In this document: piece after piece, positions 9,061-16,966 of the stretch | Layout of the letters: every line of letters starts with the position of its first letter | How positions within the stretch are numbered: position 1 is the first letter of the stretch | Source of the DNA: Salisediminibacterium beveridgei | Lineage (GTDB): Bacteria > Bacillota > Bacilli > Bacillales > Salisediminibacteriaceae | Assembly (NCBI RefSeq): GCF_001721685.1 | Contig: NZ_CP012502.1 | Span: forward strand, 434,001-498,000 | Reading direction: 5' to 3' | DNA: 64,000 nucleotides | Made by a program: the position numbers and the translations under genes | Notes under the pieces: model-generated | Told to the model about the DNA's origin: nothing | The model's database searches: none | What the model saw: the letters and a program-made list of their open reading frames with translations, nothing else

Positions 9061-9156
9061 TTCATAGGAATGTTTAGGTTCGCTAATGGATTGAAGAATA
9101 AGCGCAACAAAGGCTTTCGCCATTTAAGCTTGGCGATAAGCCCAGGTTTTCTTCAA
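9061..9156 (-). repeat. Dispersed hairpin repeat, copy 1 (between rbsD and rbsA)
   Basis: AAGGCTTTCGCCA and TGGCGATAAGCC form an 11-bp stem with one bulged T, followed by GGTTTTCTTCAAAG. A TTCATAGGAA block lies about 50 bases before the stem. The same blocks in the same order occur at 51994-52057. Read on the minus strand the stem runs into ATGGCGAAAGCCTT. It fills much of the 239-base rbsD-rbsA gap. The family was not identified; an insertion-element remnant or small mobile repeat is likely. Confidence 0.6.
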
Positions 9157-9190
9157 AGAAGTGTCATACAAGTAAAGGAGGCCTCTGATT

Positions 9191-10687
9191 ATGATCCGGA
9201 TGACGGGCATTAATAAATCTTTCAGTTCCAATCACGTACTGAAAGATGTGCAATTTGAATTAAAAGAGGGCGAAATTCATGCGTTAATGGGCGAGAATGG
9301 TGCGGGGAAATCCACCTTGATGAAAATTCTTTCAGGCGTTTACAGCCGGGACAGCGGACAGGTTGAAGTGAAAGGAAAGGCAGTCACGTATACTCATCCG
9401 AAACATGCAGAGAAGGATGGCATTGCAGTGATTCATCAGGAGTTGAATATTCTCCCGGAACTGTCGGTGGCAGAAAATCTGTTTCTCGGAAATGAAATCA
9501 CAGCCGGTAAATTTGGCTGGATGAAGACAAAAGAAATGAACCGCCTGGCTCAAGAGCAGTTAAATGCGTTAGGGCTTACTGTCGAGCCGACGACATTGGC
9601 TAAGAATCTCTCCGTTGGAAAGCAGCAGCTTGTGGAGATTGCCAAATCATTAATGTCTAACGCAGAGGTCATCATCATGGATGAGCCCACAGCGGCGCTT
9701 ACAGGACGAGAAATTGAGACATTGTTTCAGACCATTAAGAAACTGAAGGAGAAAGGTGTTGCATTCATTTATATTTCGCACCGGATGGAAGAAATATTTG
9801 CCATTTGTGACCGGATCACAGTTTTGCGTGATGGTCAATATACGGGCACCAGGAAGACGAAAGACACTACGTTTGATGAGATTGTCAGTTTGATGGTGGG
9901 ACGTGATCTTGGTGAACGTTTTCCAAGAGTGGAGCACAAGATAGGTGAGACGATCCTTGAAGTGAAGGAACTTTCTCGGGAAAGGGAATTTAATAAGGTT
10001 TCGTTTAAATTGAACCGCGGTGAAATCCTCGGAATATCCGGGTTGATGGGAGCAGGGCGATCAGAGCTTGTGGAAACCTTGTTTGGCTACCGAAAGCAAT
10101 CATCAGGAGAAATTCACATCAACGGTCAGCTTGTCAGTATGAATTCGCCTCAGTCAGCGATGGCACACGGGATAGGCTTTGTGTCGGAAGACCGGAAATC
10201 CAAAGGATTGGTTGTCGGGTTCTCCATTAAAAATAATCTGAATATGACAAACCTGGCTGATTTATCAAAACGAGGCTGGATGATCAGTGAACAAGAGGAT
10301 GCATTATTTGATGAGATGAAGGACAAGCTTGCAATCAGTGCGACGAGTAAAGATCAAGCTGTTAAATCGCTAAGCGGTGGAAACCAGCAAAAGGTGGTTA
10401 TTGCCAAATGGTTGGCAACCAAGCCGGATATCCTCATTCTCGATGAACCAACCAGAGGGGTGGATATTGGCGCCAAAAAAGAAATTTATCAAATCATTAG
10501 TGATTTGTCCGCTTCCGGTGTGGCGATTATTATGGTCTCGTCCGAACTGCCTGAAATCATTGGTATGAGCGATCGTGTACTGGTGATGTGCGAAGGAAAG
10601 CAGACGGGTATGCTCGATCATGATGAATTGACTGAAGAAAAAATCATGCATTACGCAACAGGAGGAGATAAACATGTTCAGAAATAA
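9191..10687 (+). CDS. rbsA: Ribose ABC transporter, ATP-binding protein
   Basis: 498 residues with two fused ATPase modules. The first has Walker A GENGAGKST, signature LSVGKQQLVEIAKSL and Walker B VIIMDEPTAAL. The second has GLMGAGRSELVETLFG as its degenerate Walker A, signature LSGGNQQKVVIAKWL and Walker B ILILDEPTRGVD. Powers ribose import with RbsC and RbsB at the cytoplasmic face. The start is fixed by AAGGAGG nine bases upstream. Its 3' end overlaps rbsC by 14 bases. Confidence 0.93.
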   Translation: MIRMTGINKSFSSNHVLKDVQFELKEGEIHALMGENGAGKSTLMKILSGVYSRDSGQVEVKGKAVTYTHPKHAEKDGIAVIHQELNILPELSVAENLFLGNEITAGKFGWMKTKEMNRLAQEQLNALGLTVEPTTLAKNLSVGKQQLVEIAKSLMSNAEVIIMDEPTAALTGREIETLFQTIKKLKEKGVAFIYISHRMEEIFAICDRITVLRDGQYTGTRKTKDTTFDEIVSLMVGRDLGERFPRVEHKIGETILEVKELSREREFNKVSFKLNRGEILGISGLMGAGRSELVETLFGYRKQSSGEIHINGQLVSMNSPQSAMAHGIGFVSEDRKSKGLVVGFSIKNNLNMTNLADLSKRGWMISEQEDALFDEMKDKLAISATSKDQAVKSLSGGNQQKVVIAKWLATKPDILILDEPTRGVDIGAKKEIYQIISDLSASGVAIIMVSSELPEIIGMSDRVLVMCEGKQTGMLDHDELTEEKIMHYATGGDKHVQK

Positions 10688-11618
10688 AAGTCTGGGTGGG
10701 CTTCTCGTCGCTTTGGGGCCGCTGATCGGCCTGTTACTGATTGTCGTTATCATCACATTACTTAATCCTGGTTTTCTCTCGCCGAACAATCTGCTGAATG
10801 TGCTGCGTCAGGTTTCCATCAACGCATTAATCGCGTTTGGCATGACCTTTGTTATTTTGACGGGAGGGATCGATCTTTCCGTCGGTTCAACTCTCGCTTT
10901 ATCGGGTGCCGTTACTGCGACTTTAATGGCTTCAGGTGTTGATCCGGTGATCGCTGTGTTAATCGGATTGATTGTTGGAGCTCTTCTCGGAGCTTTTAAT
11001 GGTGTTGTTATTGCAAAAGGGAAGGTTGCACCCTTTATTGCAACACTGGCTACGATGACTATTTTTCGGGGACTCACGCTCATGTTTACTGATGGGCGGC
11101 CTGTTTCAGGTTTAGGTGACTCGGTTTTCTTTGACATGATGGGCAAGGGTTATCTGTTTGGCATTCCGGTACCGGCACTAACGATGTTAGGGTCATTCCT
11201 GGTTCTGTACGTGATCTTGAAAAAGACCACTTTCGGACGACGCGTCTATGCAGTGGGAGGAAATGAAGAAGCTGCAGTGCTTTCCGGAATCAATGCGGAT
11301 CGGGTGAAGATTTACGTTTATTCGCTGACAGGCTTTCTATCAGCACTGGCTGGAGCGATTTTAACATCTCGTCTTTCATCGGCCCAGCCGACTGCAGGAC
11401 AGATGTATGAACTGGATGCGATAGCAGCAGTTGTTTTGGGTGGAACAAGCCTCACTGGAGGCCGTGGATGGATCGTCGGCACATTAATTGGTGCCTTGAT
11501 CATAGGTGTGCTGAATAATGGCTTGAATCTTATTGGAGTCAGTTCATTCTTTCAGCAAGTTGTCAAAGGCAGTGTGATTCTACTTGCAGTATTGTTGGAT
11601 CGCAAAAAAAATGCGTAA
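10674..11618 (+). CDS. rbsC: Ribose ABC transporter, permease
   Basis: 314 residues, almost entirely membrane segments, of the RbsC/XylH/AraH permease family. The sequence FGMTFVILTGGIDLSVGS near residues 57-74 and the block DAIAAVVLGGTSLTGGRG are diagnostic. Forms the ribose channel with RbsA. AGGAGG precedes the ATG, which lies inside the end of rbsA, so translation is probably coupled. Confidence 0.93.
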   Translation: MFRNKSLGGLLVALGPLIGLLLIVVIITLLNPGFLSPNNLLNVLRQVSINALIAFGMTFVILTGGIDLSVGSTLALSGAVTATLMASGVDPVIAVLIGLIVGALLGAFNGVVIAKGKVAPFIATLATMTIFRGLTLMFTDGRPVSGLGDSVFFDMMGKGYLFGIPVPALTMLGSFLVLYVILKKTTFGRRVYAVGGNEEAAVLSGINADRVKIYVYSLTGFLSALAGAILTSRLSSAQPTAGQMYELDAIAAVVLGGTSLTGGRGWIVGTLIGALIIGVLNNGLNLIGVSSFFQQVVKGSVILLAVLLDRKKNA

Positions 11619-11631
11619 AGGGGATGGAAAC

Positions 11632-12564
11632 ATGAAGAAGACAATGTTGGTAGTTGTGATGATGGTATTCGGTTTCATTGTAATGGCGTGTTCGACGGAG
11701 AGTCCTGCGAGCAACGACGGTAACAATGATGCGGATGGAGGAAATGAAGGAAGTGGGGAGATTACTGTAGGGTTTTCGATTTCCACATTGAACAATCCGT
11801 TCTTTGTTACTCTTCAAGAAGGTGCGGAAGCACAAGCAGATGAGCTGGGGATTGAATTGATTATGGTGGATGCTCAAGATGATGATGCGAAGCAAATCAA
11901 TGACGTGGAAGATTTAATTACCCAGGGTGTAGATGTCGTTCTGATTAACCCGACTGACTCCACTTCGGTAGCAGCAGCAGTTGAAGCAGCAAACAGTGCT
12001 GGCATTCCTGTGGTTACCGTCGATCGTGGTGCCGATGGCGGTGAAGTGGCCGCGCACATTGCTTCAGACAACGTTGCAGGCGGCGAAATGGCAGGGGAAC
12101 TGTTGGTAGAACTGGTCGGTGAAGGAGCTGAAGTTGCTGAACTTGAAGGGATTTCAGGGTCTTCTGCAGCTCGTGAACGAGGCGAAGGATTCAACAACAT
12201 CGCTTCGGATGCCTTAACGATTGTTTCTGCACAGACTGCAAATTTCAACCGAGCTGAAGGGTTGACGGTTATGGAAAATATTTTGCAGGGTAATCCTGAT
12301 CTGGCAGGCGTGTTTGCGCATAATGATGAGATGGCGCTTGGTGCACTAGAGGCAGCAGAAGCAGCGGGGCGGGATGATTTGATCATTATCGGATTCGATG
12401 CAACAGATGATGCTGTTGAAGCTGTGGAAAGCGGTCGATTGCAAGGAACAGTAGCTCAACAACCGACAGTGATTGGAGAATTTGCGATTGATACAGCGTT
12501 GGCCATTGCCAACGAAGAGAGTGTGGATGACTTTATCCCGGTTGACTTGGAACTGGTGCGTTAA
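11632..12564 (+). CDS. rbsB: Ribose-binding lipoprotein
   Basis: 310 residues. A signal peptide with lipobox ending IVMAC places it on the outer membrane face, followed by an acidic Asn/Gly/Asp linker and a type 1 periplasmic-binding fold (TVGFSISTLNNPFFVTLQEGAEAQADELG, NPTDSTSVAAAVEAANSAGIPVVTVDRGA, GVFAHNDEMALGALEA). Delivers ribose to RbsAC. The frame is open upstream into rbsC, but AAAGGGGA and the signal sequence fix the ATG at 11632. Last gene of the operon, followed by a terminator at 12599. Confidence 0.93.
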   Translation: MKKTMLVVVMMVFGFIVMACSTESPASNDGNNDADGGNEGSGEITVGFSISTLNNPFFVTLQEGAEAQADELGIELIMVDAQDDDAKQINDVEDLITQGVDVVLINPTDSTSVAAAVEAANSAGIPVVTVDRGADGGEVAAHIASDNVAGGEMAGELLVELVGEGAEVAELEGISGSSAARERGEGFNNIASDALTIVSAQTANFNRAEGLTVMENILQGNPDLAGVFAHNDEMALGALEAAEAAGRDDLIIIGFDATDDAVEAVESGRLQGTVAQQPTVIGEFAIDTALAIANEESVDDFIPVDLELVR

Positions 12565-12598
12565 TTGAAGTACTGGATTGTGATCTGAATGTAAGAGA

Positions 12599-12631
12599 GG
12601 CACGAAGCTGAAATCAGTTTCGTGTCTTTTT
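12599..12631 (+). terminator. Terminator of the ribose operon
   Basis: CACGAAGCTGA and TCAGTTTCGTG pair through 11 bases with a very tight loop, followed by TCTTTTT. The remaining bases to 12848 hold a GGTACGTACC palindrome at 12709 and a possible TATAAT box (12796-12801) for the next gene. Confidence 0.8.
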
Positions 12632-12848
12632 GCGCTTGACATCGTCATGATTTCCAGTGTTCGGGGGTCCGTTTTTCGAAGTGAAACCTCAAAATCGGGT
12701 ATAACTTACCGGTACGTACCAGAAAGTCATTTCTTGTCGAAAAAAAATCATTCTATTCTGAAAAAAAAGCATTCATACTTTAAACGGTCTTGGTGTATAA
12801 TGTGGCTGACTGAATTTTGAGAACGAACCGCTTGGTGGGAGGTTGGTT

Positions 12849-14285
12849 ATGCTTTGGTTTCGCAAAGAGCAAAAGGAAAAGAAAAAAGAGAAAGTGTATG
12901 CCCAAATCCGGGCAGCACAGGAGTACCGCAGGGAATCGGAGTTCGAACTGGCTGAGAGAAGTTTGAATAAAGCGCTGAAGATCGGTGAGGAACAGTCGGT
13001 GGTTTACCGCGCCTTCGGCTGGTTGTTTTTGCGATCGGGCCATCCGAAACGGGCGGAAAAGAGTTTGAGATACAGCCTGAAACTTGACGGGATTTCACCG
13101 GAGGCCGATGAGAATATCGGGCCGGTCTTGATCGAGTTGACGTTGAAAAACGGGCGACCTGAAGAAGCGTGGGACATGGGTATGGCCTATTTGAAAAATA
13201 ATATGAATGTGAAAGTACTGTATTTACTGACGGGACTGGCCTTGAAATCCGGAGAGGCGAATGAAGAGCTCAACGAGTATTGGCGGGCATTTCTGGTGGT
13301 GAGTGAAGAACGAGCCTATTTGAAAAAAGTGTTCTGGATTTATTGCCGGACCTTTCAGCTGAATGAATTGTATTCAGACGGGCTGGGTGTAAAAGAACAG
13401 CTGATGAAAATCAGCGACCATGAACAAATCGAAATGCTGCATCACCGCAAGGCGCTGATTCGCAAGGTATGGATTGACGGAGAACCGATGTTTGAAAAAC
13501 CGCTGAAAAAAGGATCTGAGGCACTGCTTCGGGGAGGGCTGTTTTACCGGTACATGGCAAGCGGTCTGTCCGATGTGGTCCCTGAAGAGAAGCGGGAAAT
13601 CATCACGAAGGTGTATCATGTCTTTTATTCTGAATTTATCGAGCATAAGCCGGTCGTGAAAAATCAGGTATTTCACCGCGAGGCGGTAGCCATTCTCCGG
13701 CGCATCAACGAGCTCGAAATCCGTCCGGAGTATGAACGCCGGCTCGGGTCGATGGTTCATCACGGCTATGTGAAGTCAAAGAGAGATCAGCTGCCAACAA
13801 GCGTGGAGATTTTGAAAAATCATACGTTCGTCAGACATGATGCCGAGCTCAGCGGCGGGTTGACGAAGATGCAAGAGCAGATGGAGCGGCTCCTGAAAGA
13901 TTTTGACGAAGCCGAACTGGTTCTTTCGCATGGGGATTTTCATGTGGCCAATATTTTGCGCGACACGGTCAATGACCGTCTGGTCGTAGTGGATTGGGAT
14001 GTGAGTGGCCTGTTGCCACTGGGCTTTGATCTCGGCAGTTATCTCGGTCATCTGAGGAGCCCGGTGGCTATCGAACAGCTGGCGAAACTGTATTTGGAGG
14101 AATCCGCTTTTCGGGCGAAGTATGATTGGGAAGAATGGCGCTACATGGTGGCGCTCATGATGGCGGTCCGCCATATCCCGTCGGTGACGGATAAGAAAAC
14201 CGGCGAAGCGTTGGAGAGCAGTATCCGTGATCATTACCGGCAACTGTATAACATCGTGAGTTTCCTGACGGACGCCATGCGTTGA
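12849..14285 (+). CDS. TPR protein fused to an aminoglycoside-phosphotransferase-like kinase domain
   Basis: 478 residues. The first ~190 residues are helical with TPR-like repeats (AQEYRRESEFELAERSLNKALKIG, GHPKRAEKSLRYSLKLDGI). From ~200 on it resembles the APH/choline-kinase fold: LSHGDFHVANIL holds the catalytic HGDxxxxN triad (His361, Asp363, Asn368), and VVVDWD supplies the metal-binding Asp. The GSEALLRGGLFYRYMA segment may be the shrunken N-lobe. Predicted cytoplasmic small-molecule or protein kinase with unknown substrate; family members phosphorylate alcohols on drugs, sugars or choline. ATG 12849 is chosen because GGGAGG lies six bases before it; a TTG at 12843 would abut that site. 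Flanked by terminators on both sides, so it is a single-gene unit. Confidence 0.7.
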   Translation: MLWFRKEQKEKKKEKVYAQIRAAQEYRRESEFELAERSLNKALKIGEEQSVVYRAFGWLFLRSGHPKRAEKSLRYSLKLDGISPEADENIGPVLIELTLKNGRPEEAWDMGMAYLKNNMNVKVLYLLTGLALKSGEANEELNEYWRAFLVVSEERAYLKKVFWIYCRTFQLNELYSDGLGVKEQLMKISDHEQIEMLHHRKALIRKVWIDGEPMFEKPLKKGSEALLRGGLFYRYMASGLSDVVPEEKREIITKVYHVFYSEFIEHKPVVKNQVFHREAVAILRRINELEIRPEYERRLGSMVHHGYVKSKRDQLPTSVEILKNHTFVRHDAELSGGLTKMQEQMERLLKDFDEAELVLSHGDFHVANILRDTVNDRLVVVDWDVSGLLPLGFDLGSYLGHLRSPVAIEQLAKLYLEESAFRAKYDWEEWRYMVALMMAVRHIPSVTDKKTGEALESSIRDHYRQLYNIVSFLTDAMR

Positions 14286-14320
14286 CCCCTGGATCCCGGG
14301 CCCCTGGGAAAGGGGTCTTT
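14284..14320 (+). terminator. Terminator after the TPR-kinase gene
   Basis: GACCCCT and AGGGGTC pair around an internal CCCGGG-rich segment, followed by TTTTCG. The hairpin begins at the stop codon. Confidence 0.65.
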
Positions 14321-14418
14321 TCGTACTTCAGGAAGGTTTCTTTATTTTACTGGATGATGCTGCATTCCCCCTTCAGTCCACTCAACAGGTACTTACAGTA
14401 GGAAGGGGGTTGAGAGAT

Positions 14419-15129
14419 ATGACAGTCAGGACAAAATACATGACGCGAAATGATTGTTACAAGGCCGGGCGGAAGATTGTACCGAAGGGGATTATGATCC
14501 ACTCGACAGCCACGCCCGGCGTGAAAGCGGCAGCGTGGTTTTCCCGCTGGAACAAATCGTACCGGGCGGGTGAGATGAGCCGGCAGGTGTGTGTGCATGC
14601 GTTTGTGGATGACAAAGAATCGTGGCAGTATCTGCCCTGGAATCACCGGGGGTGGCACGCAGGCGGTGCGGCGAACAATACGCATATCGGCATCGAACTG
14701 TGTGAGCCGGGCGGGTTCAGGTACCGGAACGGCTTTCAGCTGGTGGGCTATGATGCATCGGCGCAGGAACGGTATTTTCGGGCCGTCTGGCGTCGGGCCG
14801 TGGACTTGTGTGTGCTGCTCTGTGAGGACTACGGGTTTACCGCAAGTGCCATTCTCGATCATACCGAAGGGCACAGGCAGGGGGTTGCCAGTAATTCTGC
14901 GGATGTGGGGCACTGGTTTTCCCGGCACGGGGAGTCGGTCGTGACCTTCCGGCGTGCGGTCAGCCTGGCTTTGGCGGAAAAAGGAGCTGCTCCGGTGCCG
15001 CAAAAACCCCAGTCCAAAAAGTTGTTCAAAGTGCAGGCAGGTGCCTTTTCGACTGAGCCACTTGCAAAGCGTCAGGTGAACCGTCTGAAACAAGCCGGTT
15101 TCGAGGCGTTTGTTATTAAGGATGCTTGA
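14419..15129 (+). CDS. N-acetylmuramoyl-L-alanine amidase (Amidase_2) with C-terminal SPOR domain
   Basis: 236 residues. An Amidase_2/peptidoglycan-recognition fold with zinc-ligand His in KGIMIHSTATPG and further conserved His in HRGWHAGG, ILDHTEGHRQG and DVGHWFSRHG. It cuts the bond between muramic acid and the stem peptide. The last ~35 residues (LFKVQAGAFSTEPLAKRQVNRLKQAGFEAFVI) form a SPOR/cell-wall-binding repeat. No signal peptide is visible, which is common for prophage-type or sporulation amidases (CwlA-like). No phage genes surround it. A TTG at 14410 is in frame, but GGAAGGGGG directly precedes it; ATG 14419 has correct spacing. Confidence 0.85.
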   Translation: MTVRTKYMTRNDCYKAGRKIVPKGIMIHSTATPGVKAAAWFSRWNKSYRAGEMSRQVCVHAFVDDKESWQYLPWNHRGWHAGGAANNTHIGIELCEPGGFRYRNGFQLVGYDASAQERYFRAVWRRAVDLCVLLCEDYGFTASAILDHTEGHRQGVASNSADVGHWFSRHGESVVTFRRAVSLALAEKGAAPVPQKPQSKKLFKVQAGAFSTEPLAKRQVNRLKQAGFEAFVIKDA

Positions 15130-15183
15130 TCGGCAGAGGCAGGACCCGGCAGCCAGTTGCATGAGGCTGATCCGGGTCCTGGT

Positions 15184-15711
15184 TCATGTATTCGCTGATG
15201 GGTCGTACTGCAAGAGCTTGTCCTGTTTGAACATCCGCTCGAACCAGATCCCGAGAAAATAGAAGAACACGAGGCCGGATGCGACGTGAATCACAGTGAA
15301 GGTAAGGCCGAGCGAGGCGACTTCATAGATCAGGATCGGCAGCTTGGCAACGGTCCAGACGCCGAGGAAAAAGACGACGTTTCGAACGAGAACCCCTTTT
15401 TTCAAGAGCATCGCGGCGACCGGGAAAGCAACGTATAACGGGCCTGCAGAAATAGAACCGAGTAAAAAAGCGATGCCTGTGCCGGTCATGCCGGAGCCAG
15501 GCCCCATGTATTTCATGAGGGTCTCTTTTTTGATCCAGATGTCCAAAAGTCCGACAAAAATCAGGATCGGCGGCAACAGGGAGATCATGTCCAACAGGCT
15601 GTTGCCGGTAATCGACAGTGCATCAAGCCCTGCCGTCCGGTTGACGGTAAACAGGATCGCCCAGGCAGCGAGGATAATGAGAAACCATTGATAGCGTTTG
15701 ACGAATGTCAT
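15184..15711 (-). CDS. Permease half, C-terminal-like part of a YraQ/ArsP-family transporter
   Basis: 175 residues with four to five hydrophobic helices. The block GTGIAFLLGSISAGPLYVAFPVAAMLLKKGV, with its small-residue-rich turn, is characteristic of the ArsP/YraQ (DUF318) permease family, normally about 300-350 residues. Here it is half-sized, and the companion half is the gene immediately upstream, one base away. The two presumably assemble as one transporter. Family members have been linked to export of arsenicals and other small molecules, but the substrate is unknown here. The operon partner is a PadR-type repressor. Confidence 0.65.
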   Translation of the reverse strand: MTFVKRYQWFLIILAAWAILFTVNRTAGLDALSITGNSLLDMISLLPPILIFVGLLDIWIKKETLMKYMGPGSGMTGTGIAFLLGSISAGPLYVAFPVAAMLLKKGVLVRNVVFFLGVWTVAKLPILIYEVASLGLTFTVIHVASGLVFFYFLGIWFERMFKQDKLLQYDPSANT

Positions 15712-15712
15712 G

Positions 15713-16195
15713 TCAGAGATACACCACCCAGATCAGTGCCGTGAACAAGAGCGTATATAAGAGCGCGTAGAGGTTTCGTTTGATGGCAAATTCGGTGCCG
15801 AAGACTTTTCGCTCCATGGGCAGTGACGCGATACCGACACTCATCATCGTCGCGACGAACGCTGCGACCTGCGGGTACCCGGCACCGCTCTCAAGCAGGG
15901 TGCTGCCGAGCGGGAAGACGACGAAGCTTGGAATCATCGCGATGGAGCCGATGATGGTTGCGAGAGTCACTCCGATGATCCCGGATTCGGCACCGATCAT
16001 GCCGGAGATGACCTCAGGCGTCATAATCGCGAGGGACAAGCCGACGAACAGCATGATGGCAAGGATTTCCGGGAGCAGGTTTTTGAAAATCATCCCGGCT
16101 TTTTTGACGGCAGATGCGGTTTTGCCCCGGTCTTTACTAAAGGAGACCAACAGTAAAAGGATGGCAAGAGAGTAGAGAACGATGCCACTGATCAT
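15713..16195 (-). CDS. Permease half, N-terminal-like part of a YraQ/ArsP-family transporter
   Basis: 160 residues with four to five membrane helices. The segment LPEILAIMLFVGLSLAIMTPEVISGMIG followed by GSIAMIPSFVVFPLGSTLLESGAGYPQVAAFVATMMSVGIASLPME matches the other half of DUF318/ArsP permeases. The frame is open upstream inside padR, but AAGGAGG seven bases before ATG 16195 sets the start, and that ATG overlaps the padR stop (ATGA). Its stop is one base from the start of the second half. A frameshifted single gene is a possible alternative, but each half has its own ribosome site or coupling arrangement, so a genuine two-gene permease is preferred. Confidence 0.65.
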   Translation of the reverse strand: MISGIVLYSLAILLLLVSFSKDRGKTASAVKKAGMIFKNLLPEILAIMLFVGLSLAIMTPEVISGMIGAESGIIGVTLATIIGSIAMIPSFVVFPLGSTLLESGAGYPQVAAFVATMMSVGIASLPMERKVFGTEFAIKRNLYALLYTLLFTALIWVVYL

Positions 16196-16536
16196 TCCGG
16201 GTCCTCCTTTTGTTGCTCGTATTTGTCCAAAAAGTAGCGCAGGTTCATCGCACGAAGGCGGATATCCTCGTGAAAAGCCTGCAGGGTGCTGCGGCCGGTT
16301 TCGGTGAGTCGGTACCATTTCACAGGGCGGTCATCCCCGGCCTGCACCCATTCGGACGTGACGTCCCCGGCTTCCTCGAGTTGCTTCAGGGTCCGGTATA
16401 AGCTCGGGCTGTCGATGGGGTTCCAGGGCAATTCGTCGTCCAGGCGGCTGAGGAGCTGGCCGCCGTATGCGGGGCCGTCGTTTAACAAAAGCAGGATGAA
16501 GGCTGATGTGTGTCGGCCTTGTTGAAATCGGGTCAT
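16192..16536 (-). CDS. PadR-family transcriptional repressor
   Basis: 114 residues. A winged helix of the PadR type: FILLLLNDGPAYGGQLLSRLD, SPSLYRTLKQLEEAGDVTSEW, WYRLTETGRSTLQ. It probably represses its own operon, which encodes the two permease halves, through the long dyad at 16566-16600 that covers the promoter. ATG 16536 has AGGAG nine bases upstream; an upstream ATG at 16572 lies in the promoter region and is rejected. PadR proteins commonly respond to phenolic or other toxic small molecules, which suits control of an efflux permease; the inducer is unknown. Confidence 0.85.
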   Translation of the reverse strand: MTRFQQGRHTSAFILLLLNDGPAYGGQLLSRLDDELPWNPIDSPSLYRTLKQLEEAGDVTSEWVQAGDDRPVKWYRLTETGRSTLQAFHEDIRLRAMNLRYFLDKYEQQKEDPE

Positions 16537-16565
16537 GGGGAAACACTCCTTTTTGATTGCTGATG

Positions 16566-16600
16566 TTGACATATTACTGTATGTAACAGTGACATGTCAA
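16566..16600 (-). promoter_or_regulatory. padR promoter overlapped by a 35-bp inverted repeat
   Basis: On the minus strand TTGACA (16595-16600) and TAATAT (16571-16576) are 18 bases apart. The whole stretch is a dyad whose outer arms read TTGACATrTyACTGT and its complement, with two mismatches in 15. This places a repressor-sized palindrome exactly over the promoter and fits autorepression by PadR. Confidence 0.75.
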
Positions 16601-16640
16601 TAACAGTGCTTGTCCCCAGAAGAGAGGTAATTTGGTATTT

Positions 16641-16783
16641 TCGCCACATAGCGGATGAGGAGCGGGATGTGGCACGAAAACAGGTCATATTGGACAAACA
16701 GCGGATGAAGGGCGGTGTGTGGCGTAAAATCGGTGATTCATGGACAAACGGCAGATGAAAAGAAGGATGAGGCACATCATTGG
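16641..16783 (+). repeat. Three tandem ~50-bp repeats (GCGGATGA family)
   Basis: GCGGATGA, GCGGATGA and GCAGATGA begin at 16651, 16701 and 16751, a period of exactly 50 bp. Each unit contains the anchor, an AG-rich stretch, a GTGGC(AC) box, a variable spacer and TGGACAAAC. Related units occur near 3900 and 32690-32755. A short minus-strand open frame across it has no recognisable protein and follows the repeat, not a gene. Confidence 0.75.
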
Positions 16784-16833
16784 ATCGTTGCGGGCACTGA
16801 TCAATCAGATGAGCAGGATTCCGAGAAAAGGTA

Positions 16834-16863
16834 TTGAATCATCAAGTCCAATAGGGGTATACT
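16834..16863 (+). promoter_or_regulatory. Promoter of the pullulanase gene
   Basis: TTGAAT at 16834-16839 and TATACT at 16858-16863, spacer 18 bases, about 160 bases upstream of the start codon. The first operator starts 14 bases downstream of the -10. Confidence 0.6.
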
Positions 16864-16876
16864 TGTAAGTGAAAGC

Positions 16877-16888
16877 GTTTGCGCAAAC
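16877..16888. promoter_or_regulatory. MalR-like operator 1
   Basis: GTTTGCGCAAAC is a perfect 12-bp palindrome in the context AAGCGTTTGCGCAAACTT. It resembles LacI-family maltose/maltodextrin regulator sites and, with two mismatches, cre. It lies just downstream of the -10 box. Confidence 0.55.
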
Positions 16889-16966
16889 TTCACTGTTGGT
16901 AGTCGTCATGAATCAACTTGCATGGTGAAGGATTTGATTCGATAAAGGTGCTTTTCAGGGTATTGA

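Noticed and set aside
8890..9123. A 77-residue minus-strand open frame beginning MAKAFVALILQ between rbsD and rbsA
   Set aside because: It has no ribosome site and runs into rbsD. Its start coincides with the dispersed hairpin repeat, and the second copy at 52 kb stops after 14 codons.
12709..12718. GGTACGTACC palindrome as an operator
   Set aside because: Ten bases only, single occurrence noted, no adjacent regulator and no clear promoter overlap.
14419..15129. Prophage region suggested by the amidase
   Set aside because: No holin, structural, integrase or packaging genes are nearby; neighbours are ordinary chromosomal genes.
15184..16195. The two permease halves as a frameshifted pseudogene
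   Set aside because: The first half has its own ribosome site and stop, the second its own start one base later, and both keep uninterrupted membrane segments; a two-gene permease explains this better, although a sequencing frameshift cannot be fully excluded.
16533..16775. An 80-residue minus-strand open frame across the 50-bp repeats
   Set aside because: It merely reads through the repeat; the 50-bp period is not a multiple of three, so no repeated peptide is maintained.
16641..16783. CRISPR array
   Set aside because: Only three units, no short identical repeats alternating with unique spacers, and no cas genes in the window. The 52-bp array at 60995 fails for the same reasons.
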